From the NCBI GenBank assembly GCA_027943335.1, contig BSBK01004089.1, positions 484,001 through 548,000 on the forward strand: a stretch of DNA of 64,000 bases, written 5' to 3'. The notes below the pieces were generated by a model that had not been told where the DNA came from, ran no database searches, and was given only the letters and a program-made list of their open reading frames with translations. This document shows positions 21,587 through 32,834 of this stretch, in pieces. The DNA is from Chamaecyparis obtusa (lineage: Eukaryota > Streptophyta > Pinopsida > Cupressales > Cupressaceae). The stretch's first letter is position 1, and the number at the start of each line of letters is the position of its first letter. A program made the translations under genes and the position numbers.

Positions 21587-21650
21587 TAATTGACTTTGGC
21601 ACCCACATTAGGTTTAGAAGATGAATCCCCTTGATTATGTTTCAAAAAAT
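21587..21650 (-). pseudogene. E1 gag fragment beyond the E2 insertion
   Basis: On the minus strand this reads FLKHNQGDSSSKPNVGAKV and then NYTY. It aligns with E2's LPKYEKGETSKPRNSKAEVSYTY and joins in frame to the fragment at 8,142-8,595. It is bounded on the high side by an LTR-like block starting at 21,651. Confidence 0.85.
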
Positions 21651-22905
21651 TGTACCTAGCCGGAGACACAACACTTCAGTAAAACATTAGAGGTTAGCAA
21701 ATCAAGAAATCTGCAAATGAAATAAATAATGCTAACCAGGCGATTTACTACCTTCTAGTAGGTATGAGTTTGATATTATCATAATCAAACCAAGACCAGT
21801 GACAATACAATACCTAAACTAAGGATTTAAATGATGAAAGATGGATGAAAACTGGATGTAGCTTAATCTATTTTTTTTGTTTTTCTATGCAATATGGATG
21901 AAAAACTGTATGAATGTGATCTAAGAATGAATTGAAATGGATTGAATGCAAATCTAATCAATGATATGGAATTTCTATGAAAAATGGATAAAAAATAAGA
22001 ATCAAAACAATACCACAATCTCACCAAATCGCCAAATCACGCAAGCCAGATTCTCCAAGTTCGTAGGTTCACAGCTGTTCGTGGTGTGTTTTTGAAGGAC
22101 TGAGCCTCGTTTATATAGAAATCCAGATTCTGGGGAAGGTCATGGAAAGCCAAAAATCTCTCCCTAATCAACTCAAATTGATTGTTGAGTTATCAGAAAA
22201 TCAGAAAGAGTTAACTCACAAAATCATACAAAATTAGCTTTTTAACTCGAATCAGAGTTCATATCACTTTTCCAACTCACAATCACATGTTGAGTTCAAA
22301 AAGTTAACAAATTGAATTGATTTGTTGATTCAGAGTTTAACTGCTTTTTTTTAATGTGCATGGATAATTATGAATTTATTTAATAATTCAAGTGATTTAT
22401 CATCAACTTAACTAATTTTTGAATAAAAATAACTGATTTATGGGTTAATCAATTATTTCATCAAACTTTATCCCAAAACTATATCATTAAATTTGACAAT
22501 TTTATTTAATCAATTAAATGAACATTTAATCGATTATTTCTAAGAAAATGATTTATTGTGAAATAAAAATAATATTAATTAGGAATAAATGTAATTAAAT
22601 CTAATTAAATAATTAAGTGGCAGAATTAAATTCAATTAATCAAATATTTGACATATTTAATTAATTAACTTTAGGATAAATAATGTCATTTATCACCAAA
22701 TAATATTTAATTAAATATAATTAGGATAAATTGGGAATATTTATGAATATTCCCCGATGCAGAATTAGGATAGGATCGATTAAGGTTTTTGATAGTTCGA
22801 TGTGTAGATGTGCCTTAGGTTAGGACTTTTATGTTGATTTCGATCGATTTGTCGATGTAGGAGGTCAATGGTCCTATAGCCCATTTTTGGGGTATTATAT
22901 TTTGC
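21651..22905 (-). mobile_element. Probable solo LTR in E1 gag
   Basis: This 1.25-kb noncoding block is AT-rich, with TTAATTAAAT segments, and carries a minus-strand TATA box (TTCTATATAA, 22,111-22,120). It interrupts E1's gag: FLKHNQGD reads up to its low edge and ...FTQQFKEGQN reads up to its high edge (about 22,906-22,940). Read on the minus strand it begins TATAATACCCCAAAAATGGG and ends CTCCGGCTAGGTACA. I see no internal region or partner LTR, so a solo LTR fits best. The flanking duplication is not clear. Confidence 0.6.
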
Positions 22906-22995
22906 CCCTCTTTGAATTGTTGTGTGAAGTGCAGTGGTTCAAAGATTAATCTATTTTTGATGATCTTGAAGATCTTGAAGATCTTCTATTATAGG
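22906..22995 (-). pseudogene. E1 gag, most upstream surviving fragment
   Basis: The minus-strand reading FKIIKNRLIFEPLHFTQQFKE aligns loosely with E2's HIIQDLIESGRL...DHKAFKE and, with the fragment at 21,587, forms one frame. A GATCTTGAA triplet-like repeat (22,960-22,990) lies within it. Further upstream, where the rest of gag and the 5' LTR should be, LINE sequence begins. E1 is thus truncated here by a rearrangement. Confidence 0.5.
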
Positions 22996-23009
22996 ACTTA
23001 CCCTACATT

Positions 23010-24368
23010 AAAAAGTAAAGAACGCTCTTTTCATAGTTAATGTGTTGACCCAACACTTCAACATATTGATTAAGATTAAGAATACATTTCCATAACTTTG
23101 CTTCAATAGTAGAAGAGGCATCAAAAATTATAGTATCATCAATAAACCATTAATGGGAAGAGAGGGATAAGGAAGAAGTAGATCCAATATCAATCAGAGT
23201 TTGAGGAGAAATCAACTTGGAGATATTCCTACCAAGGACTTCAAAAATTAGAATCAACAGATAAGGATAAATTTCATTGCCTTCTTTAAGACATATACTA
23301 TTGCTAAAGAATCACCTTAGATATCATTCATATTAACAAAAAAATTGGGCATAGAGACACATTCCTAAATAAGCTAAATAATCCTACCTCTGAACATGAA
23401 TTTGTACAAAAACAACAAAAATAAAAATATTCAAAAACTCTATCATAGATCTTTGAAATATCAAGTTTGAGGACCATACCTACTTTTCTATTATTTACCA
23501 TAGAGTAATATCTCCATCAACAATATCTAAAATCTCCTAAAAAAGGGTTGGAGGAAAACCATTGAATCCAAGAACTTTGAAGGTACTAAAGGAGAAAACA
23601 ACTTTTCATCCTCAATAATGTTTTTAGCCATATCATCATTATATGCTTCAATCATAGTAGAAAGGATAATGTACAACATATTGTTACAAAATTTATGCAT
23701 GTGTTCTTGGAGGGTATCTCTGAAAAATTAGTTGCAAAATCACCAATTTTATCCCCATTTGAATAGTATTATCATTTCCATCAACCAGTTTGCAACACTT
23801 TTTCTTTTTCATCCAAACATTGATTAGATGAATAATTTATGTTTCTAGAAAATTTCTTCCCTTAACATAAGCTTATGCAATTCTCCCTCAAGATTTTTGT
23901 CTACTACAAATTTCCAAATAATTCCAACCAAAGGCTATTCTGTCATGAATATATTTTAACTTCAATGAAATCTAGTCCTTTTTAATTTTTTTCCAAAGGT
24001 AATCATGATCCATCTCTTGTTTGTACCTTTCTCATGCTCAATTTTATAAGCTAAACAAAACATTGCTAAAGGGATATTCTACTAATTTTCCATAAGATAT
24101 CAAAAGTCAAGATTTCATATGCAAAAAGATAAAAACCTTTTTAATTTTGAGCTAACCAACCAAAAAGAGGGTTGTGATATGAACCTACTCTCCAAAGAGA
24201 AGAAAATTGAAGGTTGGAAATAATATTCCAAAAGTTGAAATAAGGACAGTATCAAGCTTAAGTTGGACTAGTTTGTTACCCAATCATTTTTTGGACCAAG
24301 TAAAGCTATAGTTACCAACCACGTCCACATCAACAAACCTACTATTTACTAAAAAAATCCATCAACTC
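23010..24368 (-). pseudogene. LINE (L1-type) piece A: endonuclease end and reverse transcriptase
   Basis: This is degenerate non-LTR retrotransposon sequence on the minus strand. From high to low it shows the endonuclease C-terminus with NYSFTWSKK (about 24,280-24,310) and KLDTVLIS, a long linker, the RT fingers motif KVLGFNGFPPT (23,545-23,585; usual form APGPDGFPPEFF), and the RT catalytic motif FIDDTIIF (23,123-23,146; usual form FADDT), followed by INYEKSVLYF (about 23,010-23,040). Many stops and frameshifts break it. It ends abruptly within the RT at about 23,010, so the 3' half of the RT is missing. It continues upstream at 29,079 beyond E4. Confidence 0.85.
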
Positions 24369-24695
24369 TGTTGAGATTTTAGGATTGTTGTAAATGTAAT
24401 AGCACTACCTAAATTGTGTAGGGCATGTATTTTCCAAATGCAACAATCTCTCTTGTTTATATTGGGAATGAGGCTATGAGAGACATGTCCCTTCATAGGA
24501 CATGTCTATTCATTTTATAATATTTTATTAATCAATCATATATTAGAATAATATACATTTGAATAATATATATTAATAATAGTATATATAATATAACATA
24601 TATACATATACAAATACAATATATTATTATTAATCAATATCTAAGTATTATATGTATTCTAAGTGATCACACGACTAAAGCTACAAAAATTAACA
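24369..24695 (-). repeat. E4 3' LTR
   Basis: The 327 bp run from TGTTGAGATTTTAGGA to AAAATTAACA and closely match 28,752-29,078, sharing a distinctive GAGACATGTCCCTTCATAGG segment. The second half is AT-rich. Confidence 0.95.
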
Positions 24696-24704
24696 CTCCC
24701 TCTT
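24696..24704 (-). promoter_or_regulatory. E4 polypurine tract
   Basis: On the minus strand AAGAGGGAG directly precedes the 3' LTR start TGTTAATTTT. This supports the minus orientation together with the primer site at the other end. Confidence 0.75.
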
Positions 24705-25079
24705 AGCTAGGGAGGATGATCAAACAAAATGTTTTGTGGTCTCCCTTGTCAACACATATGACCCTAACTATAGCCATACAAAACATCAGCACTCCTTCTT
24801 AGCTAGAGAAGATAAAAATACATCAAGGTAATAAATCACTAATTTTGAAAGAGAGGAGATATCACCCCACTATGATATCAAGAGATATGGTATATGCAAG
24901 AATATCAAGTCACATGATGTTCACCATAGCTCATAAATATCCATGGTATGTCTAATGACAATACGTCTCATGATGTCTTTTATATGGATACTAAGTTTAC
25001 GTAGAGACATGTCACTATGTGATATCAATCAATATGTAATACTAAGTTCAAAAGGATCCTAATATGATTCATATGGATA

Positions 25080-26070
25080 CTAAGAAATTACATATCACAT
25101 AAATCATGATATGAAGTATCACCTAACTTGTGATACAAAGTATCATATATCACATAATTTGTGATATAAAGTATCATTTAACATGTGATACCAAGCTTTA
25201 CATACCTAACATGTGATATGAGGAGTCACCTAACACGTGATACCAAGTTTTACATATCACCTAACATGTGATATGAGGAATCACCTAACACGTGATACCC
25301 AAATTTGCATATCACCTAACATGTGATATGGGTAATCACCTAACATGTGATACCCAGTTTTCAATATCACCTAACATGTGATATGAGGAATCACCTAACA
25401 TGTGATACCTAGTTTTAAATATCACCTAACATGTGATATGAGGAATCACCTAACATGTGATACCCAGTTTTCAATATCACCTAACATGTGATATGAGGAA
25501 TCACCTAACATGTGATACCCAGTTTTAAATATCACCTAACATGTGATATGAGGAATCACCTAACATGTGATACCCAGTTTTAAATATCACCTAACATGTG
25601 ATATGAGGAATCACCTAACATGTGATACCCAGTTTTAAATATCACCTAACATGTGATATGAGGAATCACCTAACATGTGATACCCAATTTTGCATATCAC
25701 CTAACATGTGATATGAGGAATCACCTAACATGCGATGCCCAATTTTACATATCACCTAACATGTGATATGAGGAATCACCTAACATGTGATACCTGATTT
25801 TCATACCACCTTGATATGAGGAATCACCTTAGATCATGATACATTATTTTCATACCACCTTGATATGAGGAATCACCTTAGATCATGATACATTATTTTC
25901 ATACCACCTTGATATGAGGAATCACCTTAGATCATGATACCTAATTTTCATACCACCTTGATATGAGGAATCACCTTAGATCATGATACCTAATTTTCAT
26001 ATCACCTTGATATGAGGAATCACCTTAGATCGTGATACCTAATTTTCATATCACCTCAGATTGTGATACA
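25080..26070. repeat. Hairpin-rich tandem array inside E4
   Basis: About 1 kb of head-to-tail repeats with a roughly 55-bp unit. Each unit contains two versions of ATCACCTAACATGTGATA joined by TGAGGA or by an ACCCAGTTTTAAAT-like spacer. Each half-unit is a small inverted repeat (ATCAC...GTGAT) that can fold back. From about 25,795 a second subfamily takes over (CACCTTGATATGAGGAATCACCTTAGATCATGATA). The left edge is more diverged, and the middle copies at 25,380-25,690 are nearly identical, suggesting recent amplification in the centre. Confidence 0.9.
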
Positions 26071-26405
26071 AGGATATAGTAAATAAGAACATTACATTCC
26101 ATTTACATATAACCCTATTATGGTATGTGCATAGACAAAAAGTCTACCATAACAAATCTCTATTACAAGATCGTCACCTTGTAACATCAAATACAAGTGT
26201 TCATTGTCAAAAGTCATCGCCTTTCTCCAATGTTCACAGGAGGGCCCATAAGTCCTGGAGTCACAGACATGAAATCCACCTTGACTTATCTCAGAGGGTG
26301 GATCTATCATGGCTCATCCCAAAGGGTGAAACAAGGGCTTTCACCTTAGACTTCTCTCTCAAGGAGAAGAGTGCAATAACATACAAGATAATAGATTATA
26401 GATAT

Positions 26406-26540
26406 TGAAATTCCTTTTCAACTAAGCCTTCATTCTCCAACATGAAAATTTTATCCCGAAGGTACACAACCTTACCTCTAGCAAGAAACTTGGTAAGAAA
26501 ATCAACCATATGTTCTATAGGGATAATGCACCTTGAATGG
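26406..26540 (-). pseudogene. E4 Copia RNase H C-terminus remnant
   Basis: On the minus strand this reads HMVDFLTKFLARGKVVYLRD then KIFMLENEGLV. It matches the conserved end of Copia pol (ADIFTKPLAR...F...LRD.LGM). It is the only pol sequence I could place in E4 and shows a Copia origin. Degraded coding sequence may extend to about 27,150, but I could not support it. Confidence 0.65.
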
Positions 26541-27291
26541 CATAATGATATTCTCTTATATAGTTTGCATCACCTCTAGGAGATAGCATAAAGGCATTTG
26601 AGCCAACACACATGAGACTCAATCTCATGATCATAGTCCTTTGGATGCTTCCTTTAAGGTCTTGTAAGAACATCCTCACCTCCTTGTCCAAGGTTGTTTT
26701 AGATGAACTATCATTCTCCCTCTGAATCTAATATCAACCTTCTGCGAGAAAGTCATGTCTTTCTTCTTTAGTCTGCATTAAGCTCTTTTCTTGAATTTTC
26801 AACCATCTATCTAGGAATATCATGACCTAGATATCTACATAAAAGCCTTCTAGTTCACATACATGGAATTTTATCATTTGAATCGCAATTCTTTTCCTTT
26901 CATAGTTTCTTGGTCACTAGGGAAACCATCATGATAGGGTTTACTCCCTCCAAATCAATATGACCAAGATCCTTGGAAATCAAATAAGGTATATCTTCTA
27001 GATATTATACTAACTCCCTATGAATTTTGAGTACTAACATCAACATTTAACCTTCTTGTCCAAGGTTGTTTCTGATGGTTCATTAGACTTCTTGTGAATG
27101 TGATATCAATCTTATTTTCCTACAAGAGCATCCTCAGAAAAGATCAAGGCAAATAGCTCTTATAGTATGTATAGAAATACAAATAAGAGATTAACTACAA
27201 GAAGTAAATAAAGATAGTTCTCAAGATATAATGAAAATACTTGTCTCAATATTTTGGAGCAAATATCCAATGACATCCAATTGTATATATA

Positions 27292-27350
<59 letters not shown>

Positions 27351-28739
27351 TATTTCTTGCAATCAATGATGTTGTGTCTGATGTAGATCTATGTGTTTGC
27401 AACCAGTTTGTGCCTAAGAAGGCAGAATCTCAATGAGAGAAAACTCATTTTGATGATGCTTTTCTCTTCTGTATTTAGACTCTAGGACCAAATCTGATTA
27501 TTCTAATGTGTAATGAATGCCATATATGAATCTTATAATATGCAAAATCCAAGATTGTGTTGGTGTCAATATACTAGTCAACTATTAGTACTGATATCTC
27601 CCCTGAAGATATATGAAAACTGACATATCTTCGGGTTTATACCTCTTTGATATTAGTATTGTCTCTTGAAGCCAAGTTCTCCTCTCTATTTTTTGTCAGA
27701 GAGGACTATAAGCATCACTTGTGATACTACTTCTGCCATCAAAATAATGTATATGTACAAATTGGCAATTCTGGCTATGGAGCAAAGGTATCAGGTAATG
27801 GAAGTATCATGCTTGAATTCAAACTCTATTGCTTTGTATTCAATACTAAACAATTTCATTCCCATGTTCTTTGTTGACATATTGCTAACCCTTAAATGGT
27901 ATTCAATTGGCGATGAAGATTTTGATATCAGTTGATAATATGGTGACTATCCTATTCTTGCTATGCAATGCGCATATCATATGCCAAATGTAGAGAATAT
28001 TCTGAGTACTGAAAAACAAAATTGTATTAACCTCCACCATTGACAATCAAAAAATATCGTAGACAAACATAATACTCCAATATTATTGTACTGCTACCAA
28101 AACTTTTCTTGATCTCAGTGAATAGATCGAAGAGTCACCAGATGTGAATTATCAACACCTTCGAATCCCAGTGTTGTGACAAATATGGGTCTATGAAGAT
28201 AGTTGATCACACGAATACTGGTAAAAAATGCAAGAACAATGAAGAGTTTAAAGAACGATGATGCTGATGAATGCACAGGAACAATGGAGAAGTCCATGGA
28301 CTTAGATTAGGTTTTGCATTGACCAACCTGCAATACCAAACACCACTAATAGTCTACCCAAAATCAAACAAAGGTTTCAATGCGGGGCTTCAATCTATGA
28401 GCATCGGTTTGCAAGAAATCAAGAGCCTTAGATGTCACCCACCCAAATGGGACGCTACCTCTGATTGATTATCAATTCCTTTATCTTCATTGGGATTCCT
28501 CCAAATTTATGAGCTCTAAGCTATACCGATCAACCTTGGGAGAGATAGCCATTTCCATTACCCTATGTAACGCTTGTGCCACCTCTACTACAATGTGTCA
28601 ATTACTTACAAACTATGTGGCTTTCACTGTAGGCAAAATTTGTAGAGATATGTCTAATTCTTCATTACTAGACACCGGTCAATATAATGGATATTTAGAA
28701 TCTTCACTTCTGTTAATCTCACAGGCTGGTAGGGAACCC
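26541..28739 (-). other. E4 internal region without recognisable gene
   Basis: Apart from the TA microsatellite, I see only scattered short frames (such as 27,666-27,935 and 28,509-28,757 on the plus strand) without domain or motif. It is probably decayed pol/gag and leader. Confidence 0.5.
27294..27346. repeat. (TA)n microsatellite in E4
   Basis: An almost pure TA run of about 53 bases, preceded by TGTATATATATGA. It produces low-complexity open frames on both strands, which are not genes. Confidence 0.95.
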
Positions 28740-28751
28740 GCTCTGATACCA
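28740..28751 (-). promoter_or_regulatory. E4 primer binding site (initiator Met tRNA)
   Basis: On the minus strand TGGTATCAGAGC follows the 5' LTR end directly, with no gap. It is the standard primer site complementary to the 3' end of plant initiator tRNA-Met. Confidence 0.95.
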
Positions 28752-29078
28752 TGTTGAGATTTTAGGATCACTGTAAATGTAATAGCACTGCCTAGATTGT
28801 GTAGGGTATGTATTTTCCAAATGCAACAATCTCTCTTGTTTATATTGGGAATGAGGCTATGAGAGACATGTCCCTTCATAGGACATGTCTATTCATTTTA
28901 TAATATTTTATTAATTAATCATAAATTAGAATAATATGCATTTGAATAATATATATTAATAATAATATATATAATATAACATATATACATATACAAATAC
29001 AATATATTATTATTAATCAATATCTAAGTATTATATGTATTCTAAGTGATCATACGACTAAAGTTACAAAAATTAACA
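28752..29078 (-). repeat. E4 5' LTR
   Basis: This 327-bp copy pairs with 24,369-24,695. A handful of substitutions separate them and the length is identical. Confidence 0.95.
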
Positions 29079-29444
29079 AAGTCAACCATGTTATCAAAAA
29101 AATAATCTAAACCCTCAAAGTTTTTCAAAGTAAAGAAATGAGTATTATGATATCTCTAACCAACATCTAATTATGATTAGAAAGACTACGGTTTGAAACA
29201 TCTCCATCCAAAAAAAATTTCTAATTGCTTAGAGTTAAAATTATACGTCTATGCTAGCTTCCAATTTTCATTAGTTAGTGCATGAGAGAAATAAGTAAAA
29301 GGCAATTCTTTTGAAGAATTAACCAATCTACCAAAAAGATGGGAAGGATTCCACAAAACCACAACCCTTTAGAGAGAACCTTTTAAGGGACTAATACAAT
29401 ACTTTTCTTCATACCTTATTTGCAACTTAAGAAAAGGTGGCATC
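29079..29444 (-). pseudogene. LINE piece B: endonuclease middle
   Basis: A 366-bp stretch of the minus-strand LINE lies between E4 and E5. In pieces it reads LKNFEGLDYFFDNMVD (near 29,085-29,130) and upstream FSLKGCGFVESFPSFW (near 29,340-29,375), consistent with the middle of an L1 endonuclease before the GR.TW motif found in piece A. Stops are frequent. Continuity with pieces A and C is shown by the flanking duplications of E4 and E5. Confidence 0.7.
29440..29444. repeat. Target-site duplication of E5 (left), GCATC
   Basis: GCATC occurs directly before the low LTR and again at 44,870-44,874 directly after the high LTR, a perfect 5-bp match. Confidence 0.95.
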
Positions 29445-30809
29445 TGTTAGAATAGAAATGTCCTAATCAACTGAGAGAGAGGGGTGAATCCGTTGATGCC
29501 AATATTAAATACTTTAAACTTCAACTTCAAACTTATTTGTTGAGAACAAAATACTGAACTAAAAGTAAATGCAGCAATAACACACATACACATGAACACC
29601 AAGATTTGTTCTCGAAGAAAACCCTGTTAAGGGAAAAACCCCAGTGGGGATTGTGCCCACAAATATATGCACTGTGTATAATAACCATGTTAAGAGTTAT
29701 GACTTTGTTAGAAGCCAAGTATTACAATAGGTAGATCTTGTTTAAAGGATAGACCCTGTTAGGAGACTTTTACAATGTGATCCCAATTAAGAAATCAACC
29801 CTGCTAGGAGTCCAACCCTGTTAGAGGAAATAACCCTATTAGGGGTGTATAATATATCAACTTGATCAAGTGATTTGAGATTTAAAGCCACCCTCAAGTT
29901 CTCCAAACCTCACAACTTCAAGACTGAGATAATTTTGTTCTAAAACTACTTCCAGTACTCAACCATTACCAAGAAAGTTCCACCTTGTGCCCTAGTGCAC
30001 AACTATTATTCTTCAAATGGTAACCAATGCAGCCTCAAGCTTGCATTTACCTTTGCATCTCGCATATGCAGTTATTCATTAATATCCCTAAATATTTTCT
30101 AAGGATTTCAATACTTATTTACAAGTTACAACAATTAAATCTAGGTTGGCCTTCATAGGATAATCCTATTTAAAAAATATAAATGGACCCATGTGAAGAT
30201 GCACACTGAACCTCTTACAATGTTACAACATAACAATTACATCAATTTATCATTCAGATCTATAAATTAAGCTCGCTCATCATATTACTTGAAATGTGTT
30301 CCAAGTCGACCTCCAAATAGATCTTCACCAATACACACTCCATAGTTGGCATCACCTATATGATCACAACTCCATATGATAGCAATAAGCTCTCTTGCTA
30401 GTGTCCAACATGAACCTATGTTCATACATCATAACTTAAACAACCATGAGTGCTATCCACAATGTTCTACAATCAACTCTGTAAAAAAATATAGTTTTTG
30501 TCTCCTGAGAAACAGTTACTAGTAAATCAATCATAACTCTATCTGATCAACTCATAAGCATGTGTGATCATGGATGGTGACCCAAGACATCATGAAGAGT
30601 CTTCTTATAAGTTTGCACATGATAATTATTTATATTGTATCTGTACAATTCTTTGCAACTTATATGCATGCTTCTAAACAACCAGTCAATAACATATGTT
30701 GACATCAATGAAAAACTTTGTCATGAATGCAACACACAATCACTGTAACATGCCTCCAACATTACTACAATACTCCCCCATAGGAATACCATCAGCATTC
30801 ATGCTAACA
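29445..30809 (-). repeat. E5 3' LTR
   Basis: This 1,365-bp copy begins TGTTAGAATAGAAATGTCC and ends CATTCATGCTAACA. It pairs with 43,506-44,869 over the full length, with scattered differences. Confidence 0.95.
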
Positions 30810-30810
30810 A

Positions 30811-30821
30811 TCTCCCCCTTT
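30811..30821 (-). promoter_or_regulatory. E5 polypurine tract
   Basis: On the minus strand AAAGGGGGAGA lies next to the 3' LTR start, one base from TGTTAGCATG. Confidence 0.85.
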
Positions 30822-31181
30822 GGCATTGATAGAAACATAGATGAAAAACATCTAAGTTCCATAAATACCAAACATGCCTATACTACATTTGTTACTCTCC
30901 CCATGCATTAGCATCTTTTCAAATCCTCTTCATCAATCAATATGGATATTTTTTAACATTTCTCCCCCAAGGGATGATCCTCTCATACTATTTTTCTCAT
31001 ATTATTTTTCATGTGTCATTCTCTCCCCCATTGACATCAATGTCAAAGGTTTCATTGTGTCTCCAAGATTTCTCAATAACTCATCTCAAATACATATAAT
31101 CCCCTATATGAGAAGCATCAAGCATTCAATCCAGATAATGAAATAGTGCTCTGATATTACTGGACTAATGCAATTTCTTCA

Positions 31182-31829
31182 TTAATTATTCAGCAGTAGA
31201 CTGGAGCATGACCCTAGCATACCTCTCAAATACTCAAATGTATCCTTAGGCAGAGGTTTTATAAAAATATTTTCTATTTGTTCCTTTGTGTTCACATATT
31301 CTAACTTCACTTCTTTCTCTACTACCTTATCTCTCAAGAAATGATACTTTATTGCTATATGTTTTGTCTTTGAATGCATAATAGGATTCTTTGACATATT
31401 TATCGTGCTCGTATTGTCACAATGGATAGTAACTGAATCTTCAAGACAAAATCAAATTTCCTTCAATATTTTATTCATCCATATGATCTGTGTATGATTG
31501 ATTGTTGTTGTAACATAATTTGATTCTATTGTAGACTAAGTAATGCAATCCTGCTTCTTGCTAAGCCAAGAAATCAATCTTTTACCAAGGAAGAATGCTC
31601 CTCCACTTGTAATTTTTCTATCATCTACATTCCTTTCCCAATCAGCATCAGTGAAAGCATGAAATGTAAATTATTATGATCTATCATACCATAGACCAAA
31701 CTCAACTGTACCCTTTAGATATCTAAATATGCTTTTTACTGCCATAAGATGAGATTCTTTAGGATCTTCTTGAAATCTTGCAAGTATTTTAACTATATTA
31801 GCAATATCAGGTCTAGTATGTGTTAGATA
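31182..31829 (-). pseudogene. E5 RNase H
   Basis: This is the Copia RNase H region at the end of pol. The open part 31,182-31,397 reads HSKTKHIAIKYHFLRDKVVE, then EQIENIFIKPLPKDTFEYLR, the Copia C-terminal signature (H.RD...; ADIFTKPL). The preceding 400 bases hold the remainder in broken frames. The end at about 31,182 is some 360 bases from the polypurine tract. Confidence 0.85.
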
Positions 31830-32640
31830 CTAGAGACCTCCAATCATTGACCTACATCTTGTATGTGGTACATTCTTTGCTTCATCCTCTAAAGATAACT
31901 TAGTCCCAGTTACCATAGGGGTTCCAATAGGTTTACTATCATCCATGCCAAAAAATTTCAATAGTTCTTTAAGATATTTGGTCTGAGATATGAATATCCC
32001 TTCTTTACTTTGACTAATTTGCAATCCAAGGAATAATTTCATCTCCCCAATCATAGACATTTCAAATTCACTTTTCATCTCATCTGTAAACTTGTTACTC
32101 ATTTCATCATTTCCTCCAAGGATAATATCATCAACAAAATCATCAACAATCAAGATACCTTCATTGATTCTTAACTATAAATAGTTTTCAGCATTACCTT
32201 TCTTAAATCCTAAATGAATTAGATACTTATCCAGTCTTGCATACCAAGCTCTTGGTGCTTATTTCAATCCATACAATGCCTTCTTCAATCTGCAAACTAG
32301 ATCTTCATTTCTTGATAAAGTAAATCCATCAGATTGTTCAATGTATACTTCCTCTTCCAAGTCTCCGTTAAGGAAAGTTGATTTCACATCCATCTGATAT
32401 ACTTTGAAATCCTTATAAGCAGCATAAGCTAAGAATAATATAATTACCTTAATCCTAGCAATAGGTGCAAAGGTTTCTTCAAAATCAATTACTTCTTGGT
32501 GTGAATACCCTTTACATACTAATCTGGCTTTGTTTTTAACAACAATGTCTTCTTCATTCATCTTGTTTCTGTATACCCACTTGGTACCAATCACATTTTT
32601 TTCTTTAGGCCTTGGAACCAATTCCCAAGTGTTATTCTTT
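31830..32640 (-). pseudogene. E5 reverse transcriptase
   Basis: Copia RT in two open parts. The first, 32,259-32,621, reads [20 protein letters not shown], then [19 protein letters not shown] with the first catalytic Asp, and ALYGLK. The second, 31,830-32,153, has DDFVDDIILGGND, the YVDD-equivalent with Phe instead of Tyr, and KLFLGLQISQSKEGIFISQ, then the TPM motif. A short stop-containing gap (32,160-32,258) separates them. All RT motifs are in order. Confidence 0.9.
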
Positions 32641-32834
32641 TGAATCTGCTCTAGTTATTTCTTCATGTCTTTGATCCATGATTCATCTATGCATGCCTCG
32701 TCTGTGGACTATGGTTCTACTTCTGAGATCAAGAAAATGACATTTGTAGTTTGTGACCTCTCTTCTCTATTTTGTAATCGTGTTCTAGTTCCCTTACTAT
32801 TGTCACCAATGGTCTGATCCTTAGGATGATTTCT
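32641..32834 (-). other. E5 linker between integrase and RT
   Basis: This is the variable region between the integrase C-terminus and the RT, read in broken minus-strand frames. No motif is seen. Confidence 0.5.

Larger units (their letters stand above)
24369..29078 (-). mobile_element. E4: Copia-derived LTR element with internal satellite
   Basis: A 4.7-kb element has two LTRs of equal length, 327 bp each, at 24,369-24,695 and 28,752-29,078. Orientation is minus: next to the high LTR is a perfect initiator-Met tRNA primer site (TGGTATCAGAGC on the minus strand), and next to the low LTR a purine tract. The internal region holds only a trace of Copia RNase H coding sequence (26,406-26,540), a tandem array (25,080-26,070) and a TA microsatellite. 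It looks non-autonomous or heavily decayed. The flanks AACTC and AAGTC are a likely duplication with one mutation. It interrupts the LINE. Confidence 0.9.

Noticed and set aside
21595..21612. A second primer-site-like TTTGGCACCCACATTAGG just after the E2 3' LTR, suggesting a tandem LTR-internal-LTR arrangement
   Set aside because: The same bases read on the minus strand as the E1 gag peptide PNVGAK, continuous with the other side of the insertion, so the resemblance is coincidental.
25080..26070. CRISPR-like array of regularly spaced palindromic repeats
   Set aside because: The spacers are themselves repeated, not unique. The array lies within a plant LTR element, and no cas-like gene is present. 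It is a satellite-like tandem repeat.
27160..27436. Open frames rich in Tyr-Ile repeats on both strands
   Set aside because: They are translations of the (TA)n microsatellite. The same applies to frames at 61,402-61,627.
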